In this document: piece by piece, positions 1 through 6,272 of the stretch
How the letters are laid out: each line of letters starts with the position of its first letter
How positions within the stretch are numbered: position 1 is the stretch's first letter
From: Jatrophihabitans sp.
GTDB taxonomy: Bacteria > Actinomycetota > Actinomycetes > Mycobacteriales > Jatrophihabitantaceae
DNA: 7,198 nt
NCBI GenBank assembly: GCA_025966255.1
Contig: JAOPVG010000447.1
Span: 1-7,198, forward strand
Direction of reading: 5' to 3'
Position numbers and translations under genes: made by a program
Notes under the pieces: model-generated
Seen by the model: the letters and a program-made list of their open reading frames with translations, nothing else
Databases searched by the model: none
What the model was told of the DNA's origin: nothing

Positions 1-1
1 C

Positions 2-616
2 ACCGCGGGCGTCGTGCCCCGGGAGATGCCTTCCTCGTGGCAGCCGGCTGCGGTCAACGCCCAGGCGGTCGCGGCCCGCAGCTACGGCCGGTACGGCGTC
101 GAGCACCCGCAGAGCGCCGACTACGACATCTGCGACACGACCTCCTGCCAGGTGTACGGCGGGCACGCGCACTACAACTCGCACGGCAGCCTGCTGTGGA
201 GCGACTACGGGCCTGCGGCCACCGCGACCAGCAACCAGGTGCTGCAGTACCAGGGCGCGACGATCTTCAGTCAGTTCAGCGCGTCCAACGGGGGCTGGTC
301 GGTGTACGGCGGCCAGCGCTACCTGGCCGCCCGCGCGGATCCCTACGACACCAGCTCGTCCGGTGACCCGTACCTGATGTACTCGAAGGTCGTCACGGTC
401 GCCGCGCTGGCGCGGTACTGGGGGTTCGCGAAGCTCACCCGGATCACGATCGCGACGCGCGACGGTCACGGGGCGTGGGGCGGGCGCATGACGAGCGGCT
501 ACGCCGACGGCACGGACCGCGCGGGCAAGGCGAAGCGCGTCCGGATGGACGGCTTCGGCCTGCAGGCGGCGCTGGGCATCGGCACCACCTGGATCAGCCT
601 GACCGCCCGCAGCTGA
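2..616 (+). CDS. SpoIID/LytB domain protein, C-terminal part (5' end outside window)
   Basis: The reading frame is open from the left edge, so the start codon and any signal peptide lie upstream; 204 C-terminal residues are visible. The first residues read TAGVVPREMP followed by AQAVAARSY, the family signature around the glutamate that is catalytic in Bacillus SpoIID, a lytic transglycosylase acting on peptidoglycan glycan strands. Further family marks are a two-cysteine stretch (YDICDTTSCQVYGG, visible residues about 37-50), the QFSASNGGW segment (about 91-99) and an ADPYD motif near residue 112. By family it should act on cell wall outside the membrane. Such proteins occur in many non-sporulating actinobacteria, so the name does not imply sporulation. 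The next gene, manB, makes an envelope sugar donor, so an envelope role fits the context. The family call is secure; the substrate is inferred. Confidence 0.9.
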   Translation, partial: TAGVVPREMPSSWQPAAVNAQAVAARSYGRYGVEHPQSADYDICDTTSCQVYGGHAHYNSHGSLLWSDYGPAATATSNQVLQYQGATIFSQFSASNGGWSVYGGQRYLAARADPYDTSSSGDPYLMYSKVVTVAALARYWGFAKLTRITIATRDGHGAWGGRMTSGYADGTDRAGKAKRVRMDGFGLQAALGIGTTWISLTARS

Positions 617-631
617 GGCGTAGCTGTCCTC

Positions 632-685
632 GCACCGGGCCCGCGAGTGGGGCGCCGGACGTGTGAAAGGCTTCCCTCCCGGTGC
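632..685. repeat. Inverted repeat in the manB leader
   Basis: GCACCGGG at 632-639 is matched exactly by its reverse complement CCCGGTGC at 678-685, leaving a 38-nt loop. The dyad lies between the SpoIID-like stop and the manB start. A second, shorter pairing is possible between CTTCC (671-675) and GGAAG (691-695), which is part of the manB ribosome binding site. No T-run follows, so it is not a classic intrinsic terminator. It could be a weak terminator, a leader structure or chance in GC-rich DNA. Confidence 0.35.
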
Positions 686-690
686 TGGAC

Positions 691-698
691 GGAAGGGG
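691..698 (+). promoter_or_regulatory. Ribosome binding site of manB
   Basis: The purine run GGAAGGGG ends 5 nt before the ATG at 704. It decides the start: an in-frame ATG at 647 would add 19 residues unlike the family and has no comparable site. Confidence 0.7.
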
Positions 699-703
699 CG
701 CAG

Positions 704-1771
704 ATGGCGGACACCGACGCGGTGATCCTGGTGGGTGGGCTCGGCACGCGGCTGCGCCCGTTGACCCTGTCCGCACCCAAGCCCATGCTGCCCACCGCGG
801 GTGTGCCGTTCCTGACCCATCTGGTCACGCGGCTCCGTGCAGCCGGCATCACCCACATCGTGCTCGGCACCTCGTACCGGGCTGAGGTCTTCGAGGCGCA
901 CTTCGGGGACGGCACCGATTTCGGGGTCGAGCTCGAATACGTCGTCGAGGCCGAGGCGTTGGGCACCGGCGGTGGTATCCGCAACGTCGCCGACACGCTG
1001 CGCGGTGACACCGTCCTCGTCTTCAACGGCGACAACCTCATCGGTGTCGATCTCGTCGAGTTCGTCGAGTCGCATCGCCGCCGCGACGCCGACCTGACGC
1101 TCTGCCTGACCCGCGTGCCTGATGCCCGCGCCTTCGGGTGCGTGCCGACCGACCCGGACGGGCGGGTGACGGCCTTTCTGGAGAAGGACCCGAACCCGAT
1201 CACCGACCAGATCAGTGCCGGGCTGTACGCGTTCCGCCGCTCGGTCATCGACACCATCCCGTCCGGGCGGCCGGTGTCGGTGGAGCGCGAGACATTTCCT
1301 GGGCTGCTGGAGTCGGGGGCGAAGGTGTACGGCTTCGTGCACTCCGGCTACTGGCGCGACTTCGGCACGCCCGCCGACTTCGTGGAAGGTTCGGCCGACC
1401 TCGTGCGAGGCATCGCGCCGTCGCCGGCGGTCGACCAGCCCGGGGAGTCGCTCGTGCTGCCTGGCGCCGTGGTCGATGCGACCGCGTGGCTGACGGGCGG
1501 CACGACGGTGGGCCGCGACGCTCAGGTCGCAGCGGGCGCCCGGATCGAGGGCTCGGTGCTGTTCGACGGTGCGCGGATCGCGGCCGGTGCGGTGGTGCGG
1601 CGCTCGGTGATCGGCGCCGGCGCGTCCGTGGGCGAGGACGCGCTGATCGAGGACACGGTGATCGGCGACCGCGCCAGGATCGGGGCGCGGGTCGAACTCC
1701 GGGCGGGGGCGCGCGTCTGGCCCGACGCGACGCTGGCCGACGGTGCGATCCGGTTCTCCTCCGACCTGTGA
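704..1771 (+). CDS. manB: Mannose-1-phosphate guanylyltransferase (GDP-mannose pyrophosphorylase)
   Basis: This 355-residue nucleotidyltransferase should make GDP-mannose from mannose-1-phosphate and GTP. GDP-mannose feeds the phosphatidylinositol mannosides, lipomannan/LAM and mannoproteins of Mycobacteriales. The N-terminal Rossmann-like domain has GGLGTRLRPLT (11-21), APKPMLP (24-30), GTGGG (87-91), the metal-binding FNGD (107-110), FLEK (158-161) and YWRDFGTP (216-223). From about residue 250 there is a left-handed beta-helix of hexapeptide repeats ending in GAIRFSSDL. Length and sequence closely resemble, from memory, M. tuberculosis ManB (Rv3264c, about 359 residues), including the GSADLVRGIAPSPA stretch. 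Rv3264c also lies near fbiA/fbiB, which supports orthology. The ATG at 704 is preferred because of its ribosome binding site. The stop overlaps the next gene's GTG start. A glucose-1-phosphate thymidylyl- or uridylyltransferase is the alternative, but is less likely. Confidence 0.88.
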   Translation: MADTDAVILVGGLGTRLRPLTLSAPKPMLPTAGVPFLTHLVTRLRAAGITHIVLGTSYRAEVFEAHFGDGTDFGVELEYVVEAEALGTGGGIRNVADTLRGDTVLVFNGDNLIGVDLVEFVESHRRRDADLTLCLTRVPDARAFGCVPTDPDGRVTAFLEKDPNPITDQISAGLYAFRRSVIDTIPSGRPVSVERETFPGLLESGAKVYGFVHSGYWRDFGTPADFVEGSADLVRGIAPSPAVDQPGESLVLPGAVVDATAWLTGGTTVGRDAQVAAGARIEGSVLFDGARIAAGAVVRRSVIGAGASVGEDALIEDTVIGDRARIGARVELRAGARVWPDATLADGAIRFSSDL

Positions 1772-2691
1772 GCGACACTCGACCGGTGCGGGAGCGGAGC
1801 TGGGACGCCGGGCGACCGGTCGACCTGCGCGCGACGCTCAGCCAGTTGCGGCGGGGCGCTGGCGATCCGGCGCATCGCTTCGACGCGGCGGGCCGGTTCT
1901 GGTGGGCCTGCGCGACGCCGGACGGCGACGGCACGCTGTCGGTGTCGGTCACCGGGACGCGCGTGCGGGCGCTGGCCTGGGGCGCCGGAGCGGACTGGCT
2001 GCTCGAACGCGTTCCGGCCCTGCTCGGCGACAGCGACGACTGGTCGGATCTGGACGTGTCCTCGATGCCCGTGCTGCAGGACGTCCTGCGCCGAAATGCC
2101 GGATTCCGGCTGGCCCGGACCGGCCTGGTGCTGGACGCGCTGGTACCTGCGGTGCTCGAGCAGAAGGTGACCGGCCAGGAGGCTCGTCGGTCGTGGCGCC
2201 TCTTGCTGCAGCGCTTCGGGTCGGTGGCGCCCGGCCCGGTGGCGGGGCTGCGCGTGCCGCCTGCGCCCCGCGTGCTGCTCGACCTCCCGACCTGGGATTG
2301 GCACCGGATCGGCGTCGACGCCAAGCGGCAGCGGGCGATCCGGGCGGCGGCGTCGGTGGCGCGTCGGTTGGAGGAGTGCGGGTCGATGACGCCGGCCGCC
2401 GCGGCGGACCGGCTGCGGCTCATATCCGGTATCGGTCCTTGGACGGTTGCGGAGACGATGCAGCGGGCGCTCGGTGATCCGGACGCGGTGAGCGTCGGTG
2501 ACTACCACCTGCCGAACATGGTCGTGCACGTCCTCACCGGGCGGGCGCGCGGCACCGACGAGGAGATGCTCGAACTCCTCGCCCCGTGGGCCGGGCAGCG
2601 GCAGCGGGTGATGCGCCTGATCGAAATGAGCGGCATCAGCGCGCCGCGATACGGGCCGAAGTTCAACTACACGGACATCCGCGCAATCTGA
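1768..2691 (+). CDS. DNA-3-methyladenine glycosylase, AlkA/HhH-GPD type
   Basis: This 307-residue protein of the HhH-GPD superfamily should remove alkylated purines such as 3-methyladenine from DNA, starting base excision repair in the cytoplasm. The hairpin motif is LISGIGPWT (218-226). The catalytic aspartate is most likely Asp245 in SVGDYHLPN, matching the DDY aspartate of E. coli AlkA. LEQKVTGQEA is the usual helix segment before the hairpin. No FeS cysteine cluster is seen at the C-terminus, which argues against the Nth/MutY branch. The GTG start at 1768 overlaps the manB stop (GTGA), so translation is probably coupled to manB. The frame is open far upstream, but that part is the shadow of manB and has the wrong composition. 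There is no functional link to GDP-mannose synthesis; this looks like an operon of convenience. Confidence 0.87.
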   Translation: MSDTRPVRERSWDAGRPVDLRATLSQLRRGAGDPAHRFDAAGRFWWACATPDGDGTLSVSVTGTRVRALAWGAGADWLLERVPALLGDSDDWSDLDVSSMPVLQDVLRRNAGFRLARTGLVLDALVPAVLEQKVTGQEARRSWRLLLQRFGSVAPGPVAGLRVPPAPRVLLDLPTWDWHRIGVDAKRQRAIRAAASVARRLEECGSMTPAAAADRLRLISGIGPWTVAETMQRALGDPDAVSVGDYHLPNMVVHVLTGRARGTDEEMLELLAPWAGQRQRVMRLIEMSGISAPRYGPKFNYTDIRAI

Positions 2692-2704
2692 CCTCGATCG
2701 ACCG

Positions 2705-3532
2705 CTACCGGCGGTACTCGGCCAGCACGGCGTCGGACAATGCGGGCCAGGCCTGCGCCGCCCACTCGCCGAAGTCCAGATCGGCCAGCGCCACCACGCC
2801 GACGCGGGCCACCGGATCGATCCACATCATCGTGCCGCTCTGCCCGAAGTGGCCGAAGGTGGCGGGTGAGTTCGTGGCGCCCGTCCAGTGCGGCGATTTC
2901 GTCCCGCGGATCTCCAGGCCGAGGCCCCAGTCGTTGGGATCCTGCCCACCGAAGCCGGGCAGCACGCCGCGCAGGCCGGGATACTGCACCGCCGTCGCAT
3001 CGGCCAGAGTCTTCGCGCTCAGCAGGCCCGTCGGCGACAACAGCTCCTGCACGACGCGGGCGAGATCACGCACCGTCGATACGCCGTCGCGAGCCGGCGA
3101 ACCGAGCAGAGACGTGCCCGCCAGATCGAGTGGGCCGAGCACGGCTTCGTCCAGATATTGCGGGAACGGCATGTCCGCAGCCGCCTCGACCAGCGCCGCC
3201 GCGAGCTCGATCCCGACGTTGGAGTAGACGCGGCGCACGGCCGGCGGGAAGGAGCGCAGCCGCCGCTCGGGCGCCACGCCCGACGCGTGCGCGAGCAGAT
3301 GACGCAGTGTCGCGCCGGGCAGCAGCGACTCGTCAGCCGGGTCGTCGAGCGTGACTGCCTCCTCCTCGACGGCCACCAGGATGGCGAGCGCGGCGAGCGG
3401 CTTCGTCACCGACGCGAGAGCGAACTGACGCTCCGTCGGGCCGTGCGTGGCGATCACACCGGACGGGCCGACGACGGCCGCGGCCGCTGTGGGTGCCGGC
3501 CACTCGTCCAGCGCGGCCAGGACGTCGGTCAC
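2705..3532 (-). CDS. Serine hydrolase, beta-lactamase/PBP-like fold
   Basis: A 275-residue protein of the class C beta-lactamase-related family. The catalytic elements are visible in order: Ser41-Val-Thr-Lys44 (SxxK, nucleophile and base), Tyr103-Ser-Asn105 (YxN) and a third motif of HxG type at HFGQSG (228-233). HLLAHASGV (78-86) is the usual family segment. There is no N-terminal signal peptide or lipobox, so a cytoplasmic esterase or peptidase-like role is more likely than antibiotic resistance. The start is the GTG at 3532, 10 nt after the fbiB stop; in-frame sequence upstream of it is fbiB shadow. It appears to be the last gene of the DUF4031-fbiA-fbiB cluster. The substrate is unknown. 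A role in F420 metabolism would be guesswork from position only. Confidence 0.82.
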   Translation of the reverse strand: MTDVLAALDEWPAPTAAAAVVGPSGVIATHGPTERQFALASVTKPLAALAILVAVEEEAVTLDDPADESLLPGATLRHLLAHASGVAPERRLRSFPPAVRRVYSNVGIELAAALVEAAADMPFPQYLDEAVLGPLDLAGTSLLGSPARDGVSTVRDLARVVQELLSPTGLLSAKTLADATAVQYPGLRGVLPGFGGQDPNDWGLGLEIRGTKSPHWTGATNSPATFGHFGQSGTMMWIDPVARVGVVALADLDFGEWAAQAWPALSDAVLAEYRR

Positions 3533-3542
3533 AGGCGATTGC

Positions 3543-4889
3543 TCACAGCGCCAACCGCGAGCGGGCCACCTCGACCAGGCGCGGCAGCTCCGGCGACGAC
3601 CCGGTCGGAAGGTCGTTCCAGGGGAACCACCGCAGGTCGAGCGACTCGTCACTCTGGACCGGTTCGGCCCCCGGCGAGGCCATGGCGAGGAAGCGCACGT
3701 CGAAGTGCCGCGTGGCCACACCCAGCGAGCAGGTGATGGGGTGCACGTCCAGGCCGAGCGGGGCCGGGTCGAAGGACAGCGAGCCGATGCCGCTCTCCTC
3801 GCGGGCCTCGCGGGCGGCGGCGTCGAGCAGTGTGTGGTCGCCGGCCTCGCAGTGCCCACCGAGCTGCACCCACATGCCGGCCCGCGGGTGCAGAGTCAGC
3901 AGCACCGCCGCGCGCGACGGATCCACGACGAGCGCGCTGGCCGTCAGGTGTCCGGGCACGCAGGAGCGCCACATGGCGTCCGGGCGCGCGGCGAGGAAGC
4001 CGAGGAAGGCCTGCCGGACGGCGGCCTCCGAGAAGTCCGAGGGCGAGATCGCGGTGATCACCTCGACGGCGTCGGTGTGCAGGCCCGGCGCGACGCCGCT
4101 GGCCCAGCCGACGTCCTCGCGCCCGGATGCCATCGCCTCGGCGGTGCCCAGCCGGAAGAGGTCATCCTCCGCGCCGCGGATGAGTTCGCGGCTGCCGTTC
4201 CCGTCGTCGGGGAGCTTTCCGGTCGGCGCCAGTCCGCGCACGATCGCGACGGGGATGCCGCCGAGCTTGCCCTTCACGAGGTCGGCGGCGGCGGCGATCT
4301 CGTCCGCGACCGCGACGCGCGTCGTCTCCAGCCGGTTTCCGTAGGCGTCGATGCGGCCGCGCGGATCGCTGAGCGCGGTGACGCCCGAGACGCCGATCGC
4401 GGCGTCGGTGAGCCCGTCGCGCCACGGACGGCCCATCGTGTCGCTGATGATCACGCCCACGTCGACCCCGACACGCTCGCGCAGGGCGTCGCGCAGCAGG
4501 TCGGCCGAGGCGTCCGGATCGAGCGGAAGCAGGGCGAGCTCGCTGCGGGCGACGTTGGAGGCGTCCACGCCCGCGGCGGCCAGCACCAGACCCTGCCGGG
4601 TCTGCACGATCCGCAGCGGCCCCCGGCGGGCCACGATGCGCACCGACTCGGCGTCGATGGCGGCTTCCCGGGCGGCCTCGCGGATCTCGGGGTCGTTGGA
4701 CTCCAGCACGATCAGCCGACCCTCGACCTTGGACACGACCTTGGACGTGACGACCACGACGTCGCCGTCCTGGAGCGTCGCGTGCTCGGTGATCACCTCG
4801 GCCAGGTCGTCGCCGGGACGCAGCTCGCCGATGCCCAGGACGGGCAGAATCTCCACGCGCGGGACCGCGTGATCGCCGTCCGTCGTCAT
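3543..4889 (-). CDS. fbiB: Coenzyme F420-0:L-glutamate ligase fused to a Nudix domain
   Basis: A 448-residue two-domain protein. Residues 1 to about 250 are a CofE-type ligase that adds L-glutamate to F420-0 and extends the tail using GTP. Its marks are [18 protein letters not shown] (41-58), [10 protein letters not shown] (104-113), [15 protein letters not shown] (115-129), [19 protein letters not shown] (148-166) and [18 protein letters not shown] (194-211). Residues about 285-448 are a Nudix hydrolase domain. It begins with [17 protein letters not shown] (308-324), then [14 protein letters not shown] (338-351) and REAREESGI (360-368). The Nudix box has Asp351 where Glu is usual and one extra residue before the REXXEE part. 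M. tuberculosis FbiB carries an FMN-binding nitroreductase-like domain at this place; nothing resembling it is seen here. The ATG at 4889 has a good ribosome binding site. The gene lies between fbiA and the serine hydrolase on the same strand. Confidence 0.9.
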   Translation of the reverse strand: MTTDGDHAVPRVEILPVLGIGELRPGDDLAEVITEHATLQDGDVVVVTSKVVSKVEGRLIVLESNDPEIREAAREAAIDAESVRIVARRGPLRIVQTRQGLVLAAAGVDASNVARSELALLPLDPDASADLLRDALRERVGVDVGVIISDTMGRPWRDGLTDAAIGVSGVTALSDPRGRIDAYGNRLETTRVAVADEIAAAADLVKGKLGGIPVAIVRGLAPTGKLPDDGNGSRELIRGAEDDLFRLGTAEAMASGREDVGWASGVAPGLHTDAVEVITAISPSDFSEAAVRQAFLGFLAARPDAMWRSCVPGHLTASALVVDPSRAAVLLTLHPRAGMWVQLGGHCEAGDHTLLDAAAREAREESGIGSLSFDPAPLGLDVHPITCSLGVATRHFDVRFLAMASPGAEPVQSDESLDLRWFPWNDLPTGSSPELPRLVEVARSRLAL

Positions 4890-4896
4890 TGCGTTG

Positions 4897-4903
4897 CCAC
4901 CTT
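4897..4903 (-). promoter_or_regulatory. Ribosome binding site of fbiB
   Basis: On the minus strand AAGGTGG lies 7 nt before the fbiB ATG at 4889. It sits in the 27-nt gap between the fbiA stop and the fbiB start and is the clearest such site in the minus-strand cluster. Confidence 0.65.
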
Positions 4904-4920
4904 CACTGCGCCGCCTTCAT
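4903..4920 (-). other. Five-codon mini-ORF (MKAAQ) overlapping the fbiA stop
   Basis: An ATG overlaps the fbiA stop as ATGA and opens a frame of five codons ending in TGA at 4903, directly at the fbiB ribosome binding site. It is out of frame with fbiB. It could let ribosomes finishing fbiA re-initiate and be released next to the fbiB start. Such short frames also arise by chance, and there is no clear ribosome binding site for it. Confidence 0.2.
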
Positions 4921-5858
4921 CGGTCGATTGCGAGGGCGACGCGCACCATCGCAGCCGTTGCGTCGTCGTCGGTCATCATCAGCGGCACCGCCAGCACCTC
5001 GACGCCGGGTATCTGCGCCGCGTCCGTATCGTGCACCAGCCAGCGGTCGAGGAGGCCGCCGTCCGAGCGGGCACCGTAGTGCCGTCCGACGCCCTGCGCA
5101 CTGACCTCCACGCCGATGACCGGCAGGCACGCGTCGGCCATGCCCCGCACCGGCGCGCCACCGACGATGGGGGAGAGGCCGACGACCGGCGCCGGTCCGG
5201 ACACCAGGGCCTCACGGATTCCGGGCACCCCCAGGATCGTCCCGATGGAGACGACGGGGTTGCTGGGCGCGAGCAGCACGACGTCGGCGCCCGCGATGGC
5301 CTCGAGCACGCCGGGCGCCGGTTCGGCGTCGTCAACACCGACTTGGACGAATGCCTCGGGGCGAAGCTTCGCGTGATGCCGCACCCACCACTCCTGGAAG
5401 TGGATCGCGCGCCGCGCGCCGTCCAGTTCGACGACGACGTGGGTCTCGCACCGGTCATCGGACATCGGCAGCACCGTCACGCCCGGCTGCCAGCGCTGGC
5501 ACAGGGCGGCCGTGACGTCGCTGAGTGGGTAGCCGGCCTCGAGCATCCGGGTGCGCACGAGATGGGTGGCGATGTCGAGGTCGCCGAGACCGAACCAGGA
5601 CGGCTCGGCCCCGTAGGCGGTGAGCTCGTCCTTGATCCGCCAGGTCTCGTCCTTGCGGCCCCAGCCGCGCTTCTCGTCGTGGACGCCGCCGAGGGTGTAC
5701 ATCACGCTGTCGAGATCGGGACAGATCCGCAGCCCGTGCAGTGTGACGTCGTCGCCGGTGTTGATCACCGCGGTCACGTCGTCATCAGGGCAGGCGACGC
5801 GGACGCCGCGGAGGAAACGAGCGCCGCCGATACCTCCGGCCAGGACTGCAATCCGCAC
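4917..5858 (-). CDS. fbiA: 2-phospho-L-lactate / phosphoenolpyruvate transferase of F420 synthesis (CofD family)
   Basis: A 313-residue CofD/FbiA enzyme. It transfers the phospholactyl or enolpyruvyl-phospho group from its GTP-derived diphosphate donor onto the deazaflavin Fo, giving F420-0 or dehydro-F420-0 and GMP. Visible marks are the N-terminal nucleotide loop LAGGIGGARFLRG (6-18), NTGDD (33-37), the LHGLRICPDLDSVMYTLGG stretch (40-58), GWGRKDETW (65-73), WFGLGDLD (88-95), LLAPSNPVVSIGTILGVPG (195-213) and SPIVGG (229-234). The length fits the family. The start is the GTG at 5858, because the conserved MRIAVLAGG begins there; a weak AGGT lies 7 nt upstream and overlaps the stop codon of the preceding DUF4031 gene. 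The fbiC and fbiD genes, needed for Fo and for the activated donor, are not in this window. Confidence 0.95.
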   Translation of the reverse strand: MRIAVLAGGIGGARFLRGVRVACPDDDVTAVINTGDDVTLHGLRICPDLDSVMYTLGGVHDEKRGWGRKDETWRIKDELTAYGAEPSWFGLGDLDIATHLVRTRMLEAGYPLSDVTAALCQRWQPGVTVLPMSDDRCETHVVVELDGARRAIHFQEWWVRHHAKLRPEAFVQVGVDDAEPAPGVLEAIAGADVVLLAPSNPVVSIGTILGVPGIREALVSGPAPVVGLSPIVGGAPVRGMADACLPVIGVEVSAQGVGRHYGARSDGGLLDRWLVHDTDAAQIPGVEVLAVPLMMTDDDATAAMVRVALAIDR

Positions 5859-5867
5859 CCGTCGAAC

Positions 5868-6146
5868 CTACGCGATGCCGATTTGGCTCTTGCGGCGCTT
5901 CAGGAGTGCCCCCACCTCGTGCATGGTGACCTCGTGGGCGCCGGCCGCGACGGCGAGGGTGCGCAGGTGCTCGGGCAGGTCGTAGTGCCAGCGCCAGAGG
6001 TGGTCCTGGAAGTGGCGCCGCGGCAGGCCGACGCGGTCGGCCATGGCGTGCAATTCGTCGCGGGTGTCGGCCAGCAGGTGGCAGTACTCGGTGAAGCGCA
6101 GACCCGCGTTCGGGTACGAGCGGACGGTGTCCACGTAGCAAGCCAT
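5868..6146 (-). CDS. DUF4031 family small protein
   Basis: A 92-residue soluble protein matching the DUF4031 family as remembered. It starts ACYVDTVRSYPNAG, then has CHLLADTRDELHAMADRVG (22-40), LPRRHFQDH (41-49) and WHYDLPEHLRTLAVAAGA (53-70). The conserved histidines, aspartates and tryptophans suggest a compact domain that could bind a metal or ligand, but its function is unknown. There is no signal peptide or membrane segment. The ATG at 6146 has no convincing ribosome binding site; a possible -10 box lies 10 nt upstream, so the mRNA may be nearly leaderless. The stop lies 9 nt before the fbiA start, which makes co-transcription and coupled translation with fbiA likely. Confidence 0.82.
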   Translation of the reverse strand: MACYVDTVRSYPNAGLRFTEYCHLLADTRDELHAMADRVGLPRRHFQDHLWRWHYDLPEHLRTLAVAAGAHEVTMHEVGALLKRRKSQIGIA

Positions 6147-6156
6147 GGCGATCCGA

Positions 6157-6162
6157 ACGCTA
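6157..6162 (-). promoter_or_regulatory. Possible -10 box before the DUF4031-fbiAB cluster
   Basis: Minus-strand TAGCGT fits the actinobacterial -10 pattern TANNNT and ends 10 nt before the ATG at 6146, which would give a very short leader. No -35 element is seen at the right distance. Such hexamers are common by chance. Confidence 0.25.
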
Positions 6163-6198
6163 CGCGGGGTCCGCGGGTGACCGGTCCGGGCAAGATCG

Positions 6199-6241
6199 GG
6201 GGATGAGCGGTCCCCGTGCGCTCGATCGAGCCGGCATCCCC
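6199..6241. repeat. Nested inverted repeats between the O-methyltransferase and DUF4031 genes
   Basis: GGGGATG (6199-6205) pairs exactly with CATCCCC (6235-6241). Inside lies a perfect 12-bp palindrome, GCTCGATCGAGC (6220-6231). The element lies in the 126-nt gap downstream of the O-methyltransferase stop and upstream of the F420 cluster. There is no T-run on either strand. It may be a transcription terminator of the T-less type or a binding site for a dimeric regulator; the sequence does not decide. Confidence 0.4.
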
Positions 6242-6272
6242 GAGGGACTGGTCGTGTCGCGCCCGAACCGGC

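Noticed and set aside
1245..2529. Long minus-strand frames opposite manB and the glycosylase gene
   Set aside because: Low-complexity Arg/Ser/Pro-rich products antisense to well-supported genes; no motif seen.
2701..2715. Short dyad ACCGC/GCGGT at the convergent junction as a bidirectional terminator
   Set aside because: A 5-bp stem without a T-run, partly inside the hydrolase coding end, is too weak to call.
2705..3532. Serine hydrolase as an antibiotic-resistance beta-lactamase
   Set aside because: It lacks a signal peptide and has an HxG-like third motif; the catalytic fold is shared by many esterases and peptidases, so resistance is not supported.
3447..6206. Very long plus-strand open frame (919 codons) opposite the F420 cluster
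   Set aside because: It lies antisense to fbiA, fbiB and the serine hydrolase, which have clear family motifs. Its product is rich in Arg, Gly, Asp and His without any recognisable domain, as expected for a shadow frame in high-GC DNA.
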